Shown here one piece after another: positions 33,054-44,976 of a stretch of DNA of 64,000 nt (positions within the stretch are counted from its first letter, which is position 1; each line of letters begins with the position of its first letter). Below the pieces are notes generated by a model, which saw only the letters and a program-made list of their open reading frames with translations, was not told the DNA's origin and did no database searches. Origin of the DNA: Heterotrichella gracilis (Eukaryota > Sar > Xanthophyceae > Tribonematales > Xanthonemataceae); contig JAULBX010028382.1 of assembly GCA_032358255.1 (NCBI GenBank), positions 128,329 through 192,328 on the forward strand, in the 5' to 3' direction. Both the position numbers and the translations under genes were made by a program.

Positions 33054-36000
33054 TCACTCCTCGTCAGACGAGTCAACCTCATCCCCACCCTCCGCATCCG
33101 GCGCAGCATGGTGCTCAGGGTCACGTCGATGGGCATCGGAGTACGCGTCCTCGTCATCAGACGAATCCATACTGCTGCCACGAACCTCATCGTGCTTGCC
33201 TTTCCCTCCCCCTGTCCCCTCACCTCCTGCCACCGCCTCCTCTCCCCCCCCCTTACCCCCCTCCACCCCTGCACCACGGCTGCTCATGCCAGCTGGCGGC
33301 CCCGCAGGGTTTGGTGTGGCTGAGCTGGATGGCGGTGGCTGCACATCAGCTTCAGAGACTTCTGCCATGGTGTCATCCTGCGTGGTGCTTGGTTCCGGGC
33401 TGGCCCCCACAGCTGCGCCTGCATCTGCACCACACACACCAGTATGTTACATGACAGCAGCCAACCAGGCACTTCCAGGGCCTGCCAGCAGCCTAGGGCA
33501 TTGGCAGCAGCAGATGTCAGCATGTCCTCAATCTTGGACTAGAATGGTGTCTGATACTAAACGCGTCTCATTGCTTCTTCTTTGAACAAAAACATGTGTT
33601 TGAGCACTGGTGTGGGCATATTATCAGTGTCTTGAAATCCAATTGCCTATCCCACTTGCAACCAACCTCTTTGCACAATCTGCAAGATCCCACACACCTG
33701 TTTCCTCCTCCTCCTCCTCCACAGGCCGGGGAATGGTGTTGAGTGCAATGAGCGCCTTGAGCGACTCCTTGTCCCCCTTCTCCGCTGCAACCAGCAGGGC
33801 GGCGTCCCGATCCCACTCCTCGCGTGATTTCCCCCCCTCCACCTCAGCCGCCACATCGGCAAACAGGCTCTTGAGTAATCGGTCGTCGGCATCTTCGTCA
33901 TCCGAGTCGTCCTCATGCTGTGCAGGGGAGCGGGCCAGGGTGTGTTGGGATGGATGGTAGACACAAGGGGGGATGGTAATGGTGAAGGGTGGTGGTGGTG
34001 GTAAGGATGGGGATGTGCATGAGTGGTGGTGAAGAATGGGATGGAGTGGGATTGAGGATGCATGGGTTGCGATGCAGGGTGGAAAGGTGCGCACACAGTG
34101 CACAGGTGAGGGAGGCGTAGCTGAAGGTGGGGTGGGAGGTGGCGAGGCGCACACAGATGTGAGGTGGCGAGGCGCACACAGATGTGGGATGCTGGTGGTT
34201 CAAAAGCACCCCTGGAAACCCACAGGTACACCGCGAAAAACCCACGACCGTCACTACACCAGGCTCCTGTCCCCCCCCACCACCCCCACCACCCCGCACC
34301 CACCATCACATCGAGCACCGCCGTGGTCCTCGGCAGTGCAAACGCGCTCAGCCGCTCCTGGAACTGGTGGAAATTCTCATATGAAGCCCCCATGTGCACA
34401 GTGAACGCAACCCCGGGCCCCTGCCGGGACCATCCAGCCTCCGCCAAATCCCCGGGACCCGCCTCATAGCTGCGCAACTCCTCAGATTCCTGTTCGCTCA
34501 GCTGTGCTGCGTTAGCTATGTAGGCCTCCTGTGACAGGGGTGTGATGGGTACAGGTCATGTAGGGTTTTGCATAGTGAGTACGTACTTCACATGGGCGAA
34601 TGAATGCCCGTATTGCTGTGCTGGAAGGTGCAACGCATTAATGCAATCGAATGTTTATCTTGCTGCACGAAATATGCCAATGCTTAATCTCTCATCCATC
34701 ATCTACCATGCTGTGCAACGCCCCCCCCCCACCACCGCGCACACCAGGATGATATTCCCCCCCTCTTCGTGCAACGCATTGTAGTCCCCGTGTAATTTAG
34801 AGCGCCCCACATGCGCCCACCCACCAGCTCCTCCCTCTCCCCCGCAGTCAGCTTCCCATACGTCCCGGTATACCATGCCAGCAACACAAGAAAATTTGAT
34901 AAAATACATAATCCCCTGCGTGTACACTCCCCGCCCATACCCACCAGCTCCTCCCTCTCCTCCACCGTCAGCTTCCCCCCTGCATCCCGGTATGCAGAAG
35001 CCGGCACACTGAACTTCTTCACAAAGATGCCGCGTTTGAAGTTGCGGCGCACGTGCGGCTCCCGGCTGTGCGCCACGCGCGCCAGCTTGGCCTGCATGCC
35101 AGGTGTCAGCCTGTCGGCGTAGCCTGGGCGCTGCAGCATGCTGCTGTACATCATGCGCAGGTACTGGAGGCAGTACTCCTGGAGCGACTGGCGGCTGTAC
35201 CTGCGGGTGGGAGGGCGGGGGGGAGGTGGTGAAGGGTATGGAAGGTGGGGTTATGGGTGTGGATGTATGTGGGCCACGGCATGATGCATGTTGGGAGCTT
35301 AGGAGTGCGTAGGAGGGAGCTGGTGTTGGTTGCATCATTCCTGTTCTCATGTGATACAATTGTGCAGTTGCCAGCCAGGTGCGAGAGGCGCATGTGCCAG
35401 GTGGGTGCAGGGGGGTAGGCACGAGTGCACACCCGCTGCCACAAAATGCTACACCCAGGCGGGATGCATCCAGCAACAGTAGCCACACACCATGCACTCT
35501 TGCCCTTCACATGCCACAGCAATGGCTGGTTGTATCGCACTCATGCCTACCCCCCACTCCGATCCATCCCCATCCCCATCCCCGCCCCACCTGTCCGCAA
35601 TCCCCAGCGCCTCAATCAGCAGATCCCCCAGCCGCTCCCTGGCCCCCTTGTTGATCTCAGCAAGCTTGTGCGAGCTGCGGATCTCGCTCCCATAGTGCAG
35701 GTCGCACTGCGCGGCCAGCGGCTCCAGCCCATACTCCTGGGCAAAGGCCAGCAGCTGCTCATACTCGCCCTCGAACCTGCCTATGGTGCCGTTGTACAGG
35801 TAGTGAATGAAAGCTGCCAGCACGTGCTGGTCTGGGGCGCTCACGTCCACCTGCAATGGGTGGAAGGGTTTGGGGTTTACCCTAGGCTCTCAGCCCTAAG
35901 CGCGGCGTTGCTGGGCAGCTTGTGGGTGGGGTGGGCATTTGTGCTGTGGGTGGGGCTGGCCTTGCTCTGTATGGAGTGGGTGTGGCCTTCAGAAATGACC

Positions 36001-36744
36001 CAACCATTGGTGATTAGATATGTTGGTAAACATATTGCTTGGTTGCGTGAACCAATGGTACCCCCCTGTGGGGTTATGTGCGCACCCTGTCATGACCCTT
36101 ATCTAGCTCCGGCTGCAGCGCCTCGCAGGTGGCGTACAGCACCACGCAGTGCGCGCGCTCAAAGGCCCCGTCCTGCGCGTACACGATGATGTCTGACTGG
36201 CTGTCGCGGTAGTCCCACAGCAGCGACAGGGCGGGGGGGCGGGCGCTGGCTTCGTCGTACAGGAAGCTAAGCTCGCGCTTGCTTTTGCCTGCACGGAGGG
36301 GCGGGTCCTTGGCAGTCGGAAGTTTTGATATTGTCGAATGGTTGAGGCCACTGCTTGTGGTATGGGATAAGTGGATGGGTGGCTGTTGTGACAGTTACCG
36401 TAGGTGGATTGTGCCTTCCACCCCAGCGAGTGCAACCTTTTACATGCCAGGAGGGTGTGACAGCTGTGCACTGATAGGGAAGCAGCAAAGTCGTGGCGCT
36501 AAGTAAAGAAATGGCGTAAAGCGCTAGCTGGGGTCTGAGAAGTGCTGCCAACACGTGCAACCAGAGGGTTTGCCTCACCTGGTAGTTTGGGTCGCAGCTC
36601 GAGTGTGAGCGGCCCATCGTACAGCTCTATCTTGCACAGGTCAGGGTCGTCCACTTCGTCGAGGATCTCTACAACCTCGCTGACGTTGGCTGCGCTGGTG
36701 ATGAGGATATCTCGGTTGGGCCACTTGCACAGGTACAGCGGCAT
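33054..36744 (-). CDS. BTB/POZ-domain protein with acidic C-terminus
   Basis: Seven exons with matching phases: 36,744-36,579, 36,288-36,086, 35,850-35,591, 35,200-34,945, 34,528-34,304, 33,917-33,698, 33,424-33,054; 566 residues. The N-terminal 55 residues (MPLYLCKWPNRDILI) form a small unrecognised module. A BTB-like fold follows (IIVYAQDGAFERAHCVVLYA, then VSAPDQHVLAAFIHYLYNG), as in CUL3 adaptors. Next come a BACK-like helical region (SLQEYCLQYLRMMYSS), an unrecognised segment, one ankyrin-like half repeat (LLVAAEKGDKESLKALIALN) and a Gly/Glu/Ser/Asp-rich disordered tail ending DEVDSSDEE. A substrate adaptor for a cullin-3 ligase is an inference; no MATH or Kelch partner is seen. Intron 4 contains a decayed copy of the end of exon 4. 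Confidence 0.7.
34815..34885 (-). pseudogene. Relic of the 3' end of BTB-gene exon 4 in intron 4
   Basis: It reads YTGTYGKLTAGEREELVG, against YRDAGGKLTVEEREELVG of the real exon end just upstream in the transcript (about 35,000-34,945). The GTGGGT donor is also copied. It could act as an alternative donor-side segment, but no good acceptor precedes it, so a small tandem duplication is more likely. Confidence 0.65.
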
Positions 36745-37948
36745 GTTTGGAGGGGATCTGGCTGTTGACCCAGTGGGTCAGCAACCCAAAAAGAGTAGAT
36801 GGAAGAGATGCAGCACAGTTACTGCAAGCTTGCGGCGGGATCGCTTGGAGAGCGACTGGCAGACCACCTTGGACTAGTACTCATGCATGCATGCAAATGC
36901 GATGATGCATGCATAGACGAGGTGGGCGTCTGCGCAGGCTGCTGCACGCTCTCGCACACCCTCCACAAACCAGGGTGTGTAAAAGCACGCCGTGTTTCGG
37001 TAAGAATATTGACTTGGGCTGCCATCACGCTGTTGATATAAGGGGCACCGTTTCAAAAAGATTGTGGGGATGATAGTTTCCGGGATGACAGGACTGGGAT
37101 TATGGAAAGGGATACAGCTGTTTGCAAAATGCACGCTGACATCTACTTGCCGAGTCAGTCGCTCGCACGTCACGCACTAGTGGCTAATGCTTGCACGACG
37201 ATACAAGCGTCCCAAGAGGGTTGCTTCGCAAAGCCCTTACTGCTGAGCCAATGGTATAAACGCTTCCTGACTCTTGAATACCAATGCAATGCCACTAGGC
37301 CATGTAGCCTATACATACATGCCTTGTCGTGATACCTAGCAGGACAAGTAGTAGAAGACTCATACCAACCCAATATCAATTGGCATATCACAGCGAGAAG
37401 TAGTGGTTGACTTGCAGCGCAGAGGCTGGCCGCCTAACCCAGGTCACCCCACGACCTGCCCGTGACCCACGTCTAGGTATGGCTTTCCAGCAGTGTGACG
37501 CGAACCTGGGGACTCACTCTACGGACTTAGGTGCGAGGCGTTGGGAGGCTTGAAACACTCCTTTATATTCCAAGCCGCGTCAATTGGTTGAGCCCTCTCT
37601 GCTGTGAACGGGGCATTGCAATGTTTTACTCCCGGCACATCCCCACATGCGGCATCTTAATGCACTGCAGGAGGCTACTGCCCACTGGACGAATTTACCT
37701 TGGTAAACAACTTTGAAACTCAGATGAAGTTGTTATTGGGTGAATTCCAACCCACAGACACGAGTTGCCAATCTCCAAGCCGGGTACCCAAAGATATGGG
37801 GCTTCCATTAGATGCAAGACGGTAGGCCACAGCCTGTGATCTGGCACAACCCCTCCCCCAACCCAAGTACCGCTGTGGCACGCTGATGTTTTACATTATA
37901 TGTGCAAAAACCTAAAACCTGTGTCCTGATGGATGCGTCTGGTCATAT
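36745..37948. other. Divergent region between the BTB and J-domain genes
   Basis: No gene recognised. A TGCATGCA-rich tract lies at 36,880-36,915. Promoters of both genes and the 5' exon(s) of the J-domain gene should be here. Confidence 0.4.
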
Positions 37949-39475
37949 AGGGCGGCTGAGGTGCACAGGACCATCCAATCCCTTGTTTCAGAGCGGGCGC
38001 TGCTACACAAACAGGTAAGAACAGTGCCTAACGACATGCATTCAAAAGTATTACCCATCAGCAGCTCAACAAAAATCACCACACTTCTTTTTTCAGGTCA
38101 ATGCGCTCCAACAAACACTGGACACGACAAGGGCGCAGCTGGCAACCACCCAGCAGTTTGCAGCACAAGCGGTTGCACAAGAACGCCGCTACTGCCAGGT
38201 TTTAGCCAATGAGAGGGACGAGGCCCTGTTTGAGTGCAATGCAGCTTGCTGCAGGCATGCAGATACAGCTGCAGAGCTCGCTGACACCCTTGCTGATGTG
38301 GAGGCACTGCAGGCGTCCCTCCATGATGGCGGGGAGTACATCCACCAGCTGCAAGAGGAGGTCATGGCTTTGCACAGGGAGAGGGAGAGGTCCAAATTGG
38401 TTGCCGCTGATCTGGCAAAGGCTGGTGAGTCCAAGTCTGAGGCGGTGCCCGGGAGCTGGAAGTGGGAGAGGACCAAGGAGTCGATCCAGCAGGCTGTGCG
38501 TGACGCATACAAGCTGAGTGTGGCGGAGAGGAACAAGAAGATTAAGCAGCTGCAGCTGCGGTGGCATCCAGGTGGGTGGAGCTCGGGCGTTGCGCTGCAT
38601 GACCTTGATGCAAAATCATGGATAAGCCCGAATTTGTGAGCATGTTGTACACAGGGATGGGGGTTGTAACCACGAATATCCTACATTGTGACACCTGCCA
38701 GGACCCTAGAAACCCTAAATCCATGCTACTCTACATGCGTGTCACTCCGCGTCAAGCATTTTGGCTGTTTCCTGCAGACAAAAACCCAATCATCAAGGAT
38801 TTTGCCGAGGAGGTCATCAAGCTGATCAATGCAACCTCAGCCAGCATGAACCAAGCAGCCCCCGACCCAGAGCCAGAACCAGAACAGCAGCAGCAGCAGC
38901 AGCAGCAGGCGGAGCTACCTACCGATGATGCCAACAGCTCATACAGCTGTTTTGATGAGCCAAGCCGAGGCCAGGCGCCACCTACTACGCACCCACCAAA
39001 CCTGCGGCGGCAGCCGCCGGTGGGGCCCATCAGAGATGCAGTGGCAAGCTCGGAGGGGTTGCGCCAAGATCCCAGAGGGTTCCCGCCAGGGGTAGATTCC
39101 AGAGAGTCTTTGCCGCCTGGTATGCCCATACCTGCACAGCACCCATGTGGCTCTGGGACTGAAGACATGTGGCGGCTTGGACTAGGCGAGGGGGTGCATG
39201 CACGTCCGCTAATTGGAGCATACAATGTGGCTGCGCACAGCACTGTGTTCACCACACCATTTGTGCCAATGGCAGCCTCCAACCTTCCGCTTAGGCACAC
39301 CATTCGCACTGTACAGCCTGGTCCACCTGCACCAATTGGCACCATCAACGAGCGGGGGCTGGAGCCACTGAGGCTGGGTGGTATTGGCGGCGTTGGTCGG
39401 ACGCCTGCTGCACTGCAGCCAGTGGAGATGCAGCCTCATGCGAGCCACACACCGCTGTACTTTTCACGGGGATGA
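37949..39475 (+). CDS. Coiled-coil J-domain-like protein (5' exon not found)
   Basis: Exons about 37,949-38,014, 38,097-38,571 and 38,778-39,475; phases agree. Exons 1-2 encode a long Gln/Glu/Ala-rich coiled coil (LVSERALLHKQ to LHRERERSKLVAADLAKAG), then WKWERTKESIQQAVRDAYK and IKQLQLRWHP. The third exon begins DKNP, so splicing builds the HPD motif that J-domains use to stimulate Hsp70 ATPase; IIKDFAEEVIKLINA continues helix III. It is a C-terminal-type J-domain like that of sacsin, shorter than the DnaJ standard. A poly-Gln run (nine Gln encoded by CAG repeats at about 38,885-38,907) and a Pro/Gly-rich tail of about 200 residues without known domains follow. The N-terminus remains open. 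Confidence 0.65.
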
Positions 39476-40495
39476 GGGATTGGTTAGCAGTGACCCCTGT
39501 GACCCCGGTTTGGCAATGGCATGGTAGATATGGCTTTTGCAATGGCGGCCATCCAGTTTTTGTGCCCACTCAACCTTGCTGATTCCTGGGGTACTGATTG
39601 GCAGCTACAAGTGAGTGGTTCATTGCCAAATGTTGGTAGGACATGAAAGGACATGTACATTATGTATATTTTACTAGCTCAGCTTTGATTTTGTTAGTAT
39701 GGATTCAGCTACTGTTGGAAAACGACAAAAAAAATCACAAACGCAGCTTAACTGGTGTGAACAACTAGTGACGGCAACTCAGTAGCTGTCAAATGTTGCG
39801 GGCCATGCTTTTCTACATGATAGGTTTGCACCACCATACTAGTTAGGTACAGTTATGGTGATTTTCCAGGTGCAATATCTTTTCCTTGCTACTTATCGGC
39901 ACGACCTGCCAGGACCTGCTCATTGCAACACACTGGTTGCAGTTGACAGCATGCGCATGTACGGTATTGTATGCAAGGGCGAATGCCCATATATGATATA
40001 TGAGATAGGTTACACGTTTCCAGTCAATGCTGTCAGCATAAATCAAACTAAATTATTGCGTCAGGTGCACTTGAGCCTTGCGTTACTCCAGCACCACCTG
40101 ATTGCTGCGTGCTGCCATAGACTGATTTAATTTATTAAAACTGCTTGTGAAGCCTGCTACAGCGCACCCCGGCTAAAATAGATATGAACGGAATGCTGTT
40201 GAGTCACAGTGCAGCGTTCAATTGAGGCATGCCGCTGGGGACGAGCGAGCGATGGCTGTCACCACAGCCTGACCCTGCTGAGCTGCCAATTGCACCGCTT
40301 CCAGGAACCCGCTCACCAAAGTGTCACAAGTTGTTGCAGCACGCCAAGGGTCCCTGCCTTGGCTTGCTACTGAATCAACCCAGAATCACAACACCCTGTC
40401 CCAGCAGGCTCTCCGCTTGTCCAACCCATAAACCAGGCCCTGTGTGGTAGAGGCAACCAGCTCAAAACCCTAGAGGGTAAAGTCCGAGTGGCAGG
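39476..40495. other. Convergent spacer between the J-domain gene and acylphosphatase
   Basis: No gene recognised. AT-rich in the middle. The 3' UTRs of both neighbours. Confidence 0.45.
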
Positions 40496-41358
40496 TCAGA
40501 AGCGCCGCTGGCTGCGTCGCACGCTGAAGTCCTTGTACTGTAGCTGTGGCAGGTCCTCCTGCTCGTCTGTGAACTCACAGCGCTCTATGTGGGACATAGG
40601 GGAGCCAACCTCTGTCAGCCACAACTGCAACAGGAGCACACAGAGCTGTTTTCAGCAAGGAGGGTGAGGTGTCAGCCCCGCTAACCAGCCCACCGTGTTG
40701 GTTAAAAGGTGCCCCACAGTGGGTTGACACGTCAAATTTGCCAAGGGATCACGAGGATGTGATTGGTCAGGCCAGCAGTCAATGCAGCGTTTCAAGCCTC
40801 GAGTGCGGCGCAGTTGCCCTTCCCCACTGCCCATGTGCAACATGGCCACCACCACCACCATCCCTACCACAAAACCTCCAAACTACACAGTCTAAACCTT
40901 ATGCTTACCTTCATCTGCTGAACTTGTGGCGTTGGGCCCTGCATTTCCCCCTTCACAGTGCCATAGTGTGTGTTCATCACCCACCCAACTATCGATAGTC
41001 GCCTCGCCTCATCCACAGTGTACTTCCGAAAGAAAACGCCCTGGACCTGCCAAGCACATAATAGCTTACAGCAAGTAGGGGGTGGTTGCTGTGCAAGCAT
41101 GCATAAGTGTCTCACTCTGCATACATATGTGTCACATGCATGCATGCCATCGACGAATCTTGGTTTCAGGCCTGAGTGCTGTATGCGGGCTAACAGGTTG
41201 TGGTGCACCTGCACATGCGATCTTACCCTGCCATAGACCTCGAACCCACAGCCTGATAGACTCATGGGTCTCTGTGTGGCAAGGGTTGTGCAAGTCCTTC
41301 CTCCAACGGTGCTGGGAAAGTACAGTTGCCTGCAGGCCTGTGTCAGCACGCTACCCAT
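40496..41358 (-). CDS. Acylphosphatase
   Basis: Three exons (41,358-41,227, 41,046-40,909, 40,624-40,496) give 132 residues, all in phase. It hydrolyses the carboxyl-phosphate bond of acyl phosphates such as 1,3-bisphosphoglycerate. The core shows the phosphate-binding loop with the catalytic arginine (YGRVQGVFFRKYTVDEAR) and the catalytic asparagine in GWVMNTHYGTVKGE; the usual arginine of GWVRN is methionine here. The C-terminus is SHIERCEFTDEQ followed by a basic tail. The family is normally about 98 residues; the first 34 residues (MGSVLTQACRQLYFPSTVGG) are extra and look like a weak organelle targeting signal. A second ATG at residue 32 would give the standard cytosolic size. The GR-VQG junction is a splice site. 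Lies downstream of ALG5 on the same strand. Confidence 0.92.
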
Positions 41359-42018
41359 CCCTTAGAGGACGATGTCATCGGCCTCTACACTTTGGAATGC
41401 TGCTGCGTTGCTCTAGCACCTTAATGCGCAGGAAAGCACTTGCATCAGTGGCAAGGTCAAGAGGCGAAGGTTGTGGGGAGGTGCACCTCGCCAACTTGGC
41501 AGTTGTTTACACACTGCAAACCAAGTCTTCCTCATAATGCAGTTACTGTCCCTTTTGTCTATAGAGCTGACTTGAACCTAGGCATTCCCTCCCCCAACCC
41601 ACCCCATTCCCATCTAACCCACCCCTTAGGGTACAGCAATAAATACCTGGCACATGAGCATCGCTTCATTGCAGCAATGGTTGACAACATTTGTTGAAAC
41701 AAAAAGTTTCGAGGAATTCAGCACCTGTCCACAGAGCTCGATCATGGAGTTAACTGAGTTAATATCGACCTGCTGTGCCGCTTGCCCCATGTTTGGCTGG
41801 CGGTGTCCCCTCGTAGGTGACCCATGGTTGGGACTTAAATGTGGCAGTGTATTGTGGACATGTGCTGTACTGGGAAAGGTACAATACTGACTGCAAGGGT
41901 GCTAAGCCTAGGGATCCCACGTCACGTGCCCATTTGCTGCCAAACGAACACAGTGGCGGTGTCCTGGTGCCAACGCCCCCCTTCCTACGAAAACTCCCCC
42001 ATTTTCTTAGAGAAAATG
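41359..42018. other. Spacer between ALG5 and acylphosphatase
   Basis: No gene recognised. Both neighbours run on the minus strand, so it holds the ALG5 3' UTR and the acylphosphatase promoter. Confidence 0.45.
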
Positions 42019-44139
42019 CTACTGTGTGGCTGCTGTAACCTCTGCCTCTGTCCGGATCTTCCAGATGCCGAGATTATACGCAACAAAGACGGCTGCCAGC
42101 TCCACCGCCATGTGAATGATGGAGGTCACCTTGATTTTGGACCCCGGGATTTCCGTCCAGTTCACGGCCACCTCAGTGATGGGGATCCCCAGCTGCTGCG
42201 CCAGGTAGATGAGCTCCACGTCAAAGCACCACCGCTGCAACCGCATGTTTTTAAAAAGCAGGCGCGCTGCCCTGCGGGTGAACAGCTGGAGCAGACAACA
42301 CAGGGGGCCAGTCAGTAATCCAGGAAGGGGTGCCAGATTGATTGAGCAAGCCAGCGCGTGCATCCCTCCCAGCCAAGAATGCTGGGTTTGCCTCATCCCC
42401 ATTCAAACCCAAGGTCTTCTACAACCAATGTTTCCAGTGTGATAGCTGGGGCCAGACAGATGTGCCGCGTTCCACAATTTCGAGCACCCATTTCCCCCTG
42501 GCACTAATCCCCATGAAAACCCAAATGGATGTCAATGGATGCAAAAACACTGTCTGGTCAAAATGCTGCGGCCAGCTCACCTTGAAACCACACTGCGTGT
42601 CTCGGATCTTATGCCCCGCCACCATCACGACCAGTAAGTGGAAGCCATGCGTGAGGAAGTTGCGGTACCACTTGCGCTTGGCCATGGCGGACTGCTCCAG
42701 GTGGGCCCGGGAGCCCACAGCCATCCCGAGGTCTGTGCTCTGCATTGTGGCAGCTTGTGGTACCGCAGCAGGTGCCTGGTTCTCTGTGGCAAGGTGAACA
42801 CACTGTCAATGCGGACATTTGTTGATGAATGCAGCAAGCTTGAACAGCCAATGCCGTAATGAGTCAACACTGACGCCAAGCCAATGCATTGGGTTAGCTG
42901 CGCGTGGGTGGGAACGCACTGCTAACCCAATGTAACCACAATGGCGGTGCCAGCGTAACTACATGTTTCCTGATGCCCGTGGGATTTGGTGCAGGGATGA
43001 GTGCAGTACCTTTGACCGCCTTCTCCAGTGCTGTCTCCAGCTTGTGCAGGTCATTGATGGCAGTTGCCCCATCAGCATCCGCCATCAAGACCAATGCACC
43101 GCGGGATGCCATCACACCGCTCTTCACCGCGTACGCCTACAGGTGCAATTTGCAAGCTCACCAAGCCAGACATGTGGGCCAGTAACAAAAGGCAAACTGG
43201 CTAATTGGAAGCGATGCCCTTATGATTTGCCCCAATGCGCACCTTTCCCCTGTTTTTGGGTAGCCGTAGGACCCTCACAGCATCAAACCCGTACTTCTTC
43301 ACATACTGGAAACCCACCCTGCACCAATAGAGCAGTTTGAGGTGTGCGTATGGGAGCAACCGCAAGCGCCTGAAATTGCAAGCGTGGCAGCATGACTTAC
43401 TGCACTGTGTTGTCCTTGCTGCCATCGTCAACGATAATTATCTCATAAGTGAAGTGGGGACCTTGCTTGTCACGGCGTGTTTGCAGATACCTGCAATAGG
43501 CTTCAAACTGCTCAACATTTGCATCGTGTGGCTGGTGATAGTAACCACGTAGAGTGCTGAGGCACCCACCGGATAGTCTCTTCCAGCGTTGAGCCCAGCC
43601 TGTCTTCTTCATTGTATGCCGGGAAGACAATAGTGAGCGACTTGGATGCATCATCGAACACTGAAGGTGTTGACACCTGCATTGTACACAGTGAAGGTCA
43701 AACCCTGTAGACCTACCGGCTCTATCTACCCCGACTGCTATCAGCTCTTGGCTTCAGATGGACACCTACCTGTTCTGTTTTGGTTGGATCTTCGAATACG
43801 TTCTCTGCAACTTTTGACTGGCTGTCTGTGTTTAACTGAGACAGCCACCCCATGAGGTGGTGGACCACCCAGGCGAGAGCAACAGCCTACAATGGAGGGG
43901 CACATGGTCAAGGACCCTTGGCATGCTTTTCCAAAGGCACTCTTGCATCAAGAGGGACTTGTTTGTCAGAGTGTACAAGGGGCTGGTACCATGCAGCAGG
44001 TTATGAGGACAGAATGCAATGCGTTTGGCCACTGATGCCACCCTCCGGGAAAGCAAGGTATGCATCCAACTGTATATGCATGCATACGGAATGCTTGCAA
44101 GCATTTTACCACTGCGGCACCGATGAGATACGTCGTCAT
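42019..44139 (-). CDS. ALG5: Dolichyl-phosphate beta-glucosyltransferase
   Basis: Eight exons: 44,139-44,110, 43,886-43,770, 43,676-43,570, 43,490-43,401, 43,318-43,243, 43,136-43,010, 42,783-42,581, 42,285-42,019; phases agree and give 338 residues, the usual family size. It makes dolichyl-phosphate glucose on the cytosolic ER face from UDP-glucose, the donor for the last three glucoses of the N-glycan precursor. Visible: an N-terminal membrane anchor formed by two exons (MTTYLIGAAV + AVALAWVVHHLMGW), the GT2 domain with LTIVFPAYNEEDRL, EIIIVDDGSKDNT, the metal-binding MADADGAT, GSRAHLE, IRDTQCGFKLFTR, WCFDVELIYLAQ and VNWTEIPGSK. The first exon is only ten codons; it was chosen because its phase fits and it completes the signal anchor. 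Stop codon is TAG. Confidence 0.95.
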
Positions 44140-44976
44140 TGCCACGCCACTTGAACAGCTGTCCACCAGTTGGAAGCTGTTGGGTGAGTGCCTATGCTAC
44201 ACCTGACTTCGTGGGTATACCACTGGAAACATCAGCGCCAAGTGTTCCCTCTCAGCCCTTGTGAAACCGAGATCAATAGATGTCCAAGCACGAATAGCAA
44301 GTGCTAGCAGTGTAACGCATCAGAGTAAGCGTGTATGTCTGAAGTGTGGCGACACTGGCAGGTGATGAGCGAGGTAACGTCTCTGAGCTTTAATCGTAGC
44401 TGTGCGCTTTTCATGCTGATGCTGTCTTTAAACGGCGTTCACTTAGCTCACGGTACCTTGTTTATGACTTCAGTGTCGGGCGTAGCCCTACTTATGAGCC
44501 TCCGACTTATGTACTGGGCATATTTTGCACAGTGTCCAATTGAAACAAACCCTAGGAGGGTTTTGTCTAGGAGGTGTTCCACACAAATGTTGACAAAAGG
44601 GTGTCAATACACGGACACCTGGAACGTGATTGGAGAGTATAATGCCCTGGCATGGCGCGCATTGCATGTTTACACAAATAAAGAGTCTGGCGCCAAGGCA
44701 TGAACAGCAGCATGGAAGTCAGTCAAGGAATGGGCCCTAGCCCAGCCTAGAGAGGGGAGGTGGCAGCAACAGGGACAGCACAGTGAATAGCGCATTGGAG
44801 GCAAGCACCTTCCAAAAAATAAAGCAAATAAAAATGAACACAAAGAAATAAAATTGAGCCTCCGGCTTGAAAAAGACAGCAAAATATATTCACAGTGTCG
44901 GATGTTTTCTGCTACTCAACACCAGTCAGTCTACTTACACCTACAAAATCGTCCTGGCTTTGTCTTGGGACCCATA
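44140..44976. other. Spacer between BASS4-like and ALG5 genes
   Basis: No family recognised. On the + strand an ATG-started frame of 122 codons with a hydrophobic middle (44,335-44,703) is open but antisense to expected UTRs and without codon or homology support; I treat it as chance. Confidence 0.35.

Noticed and set aside
44335-44703. 122-codon + strand open frame with hydrophobic middle
   Set aside because: Lies between two minus-strand genes, no homology recognised and no splice signals; length is within chance expectation.
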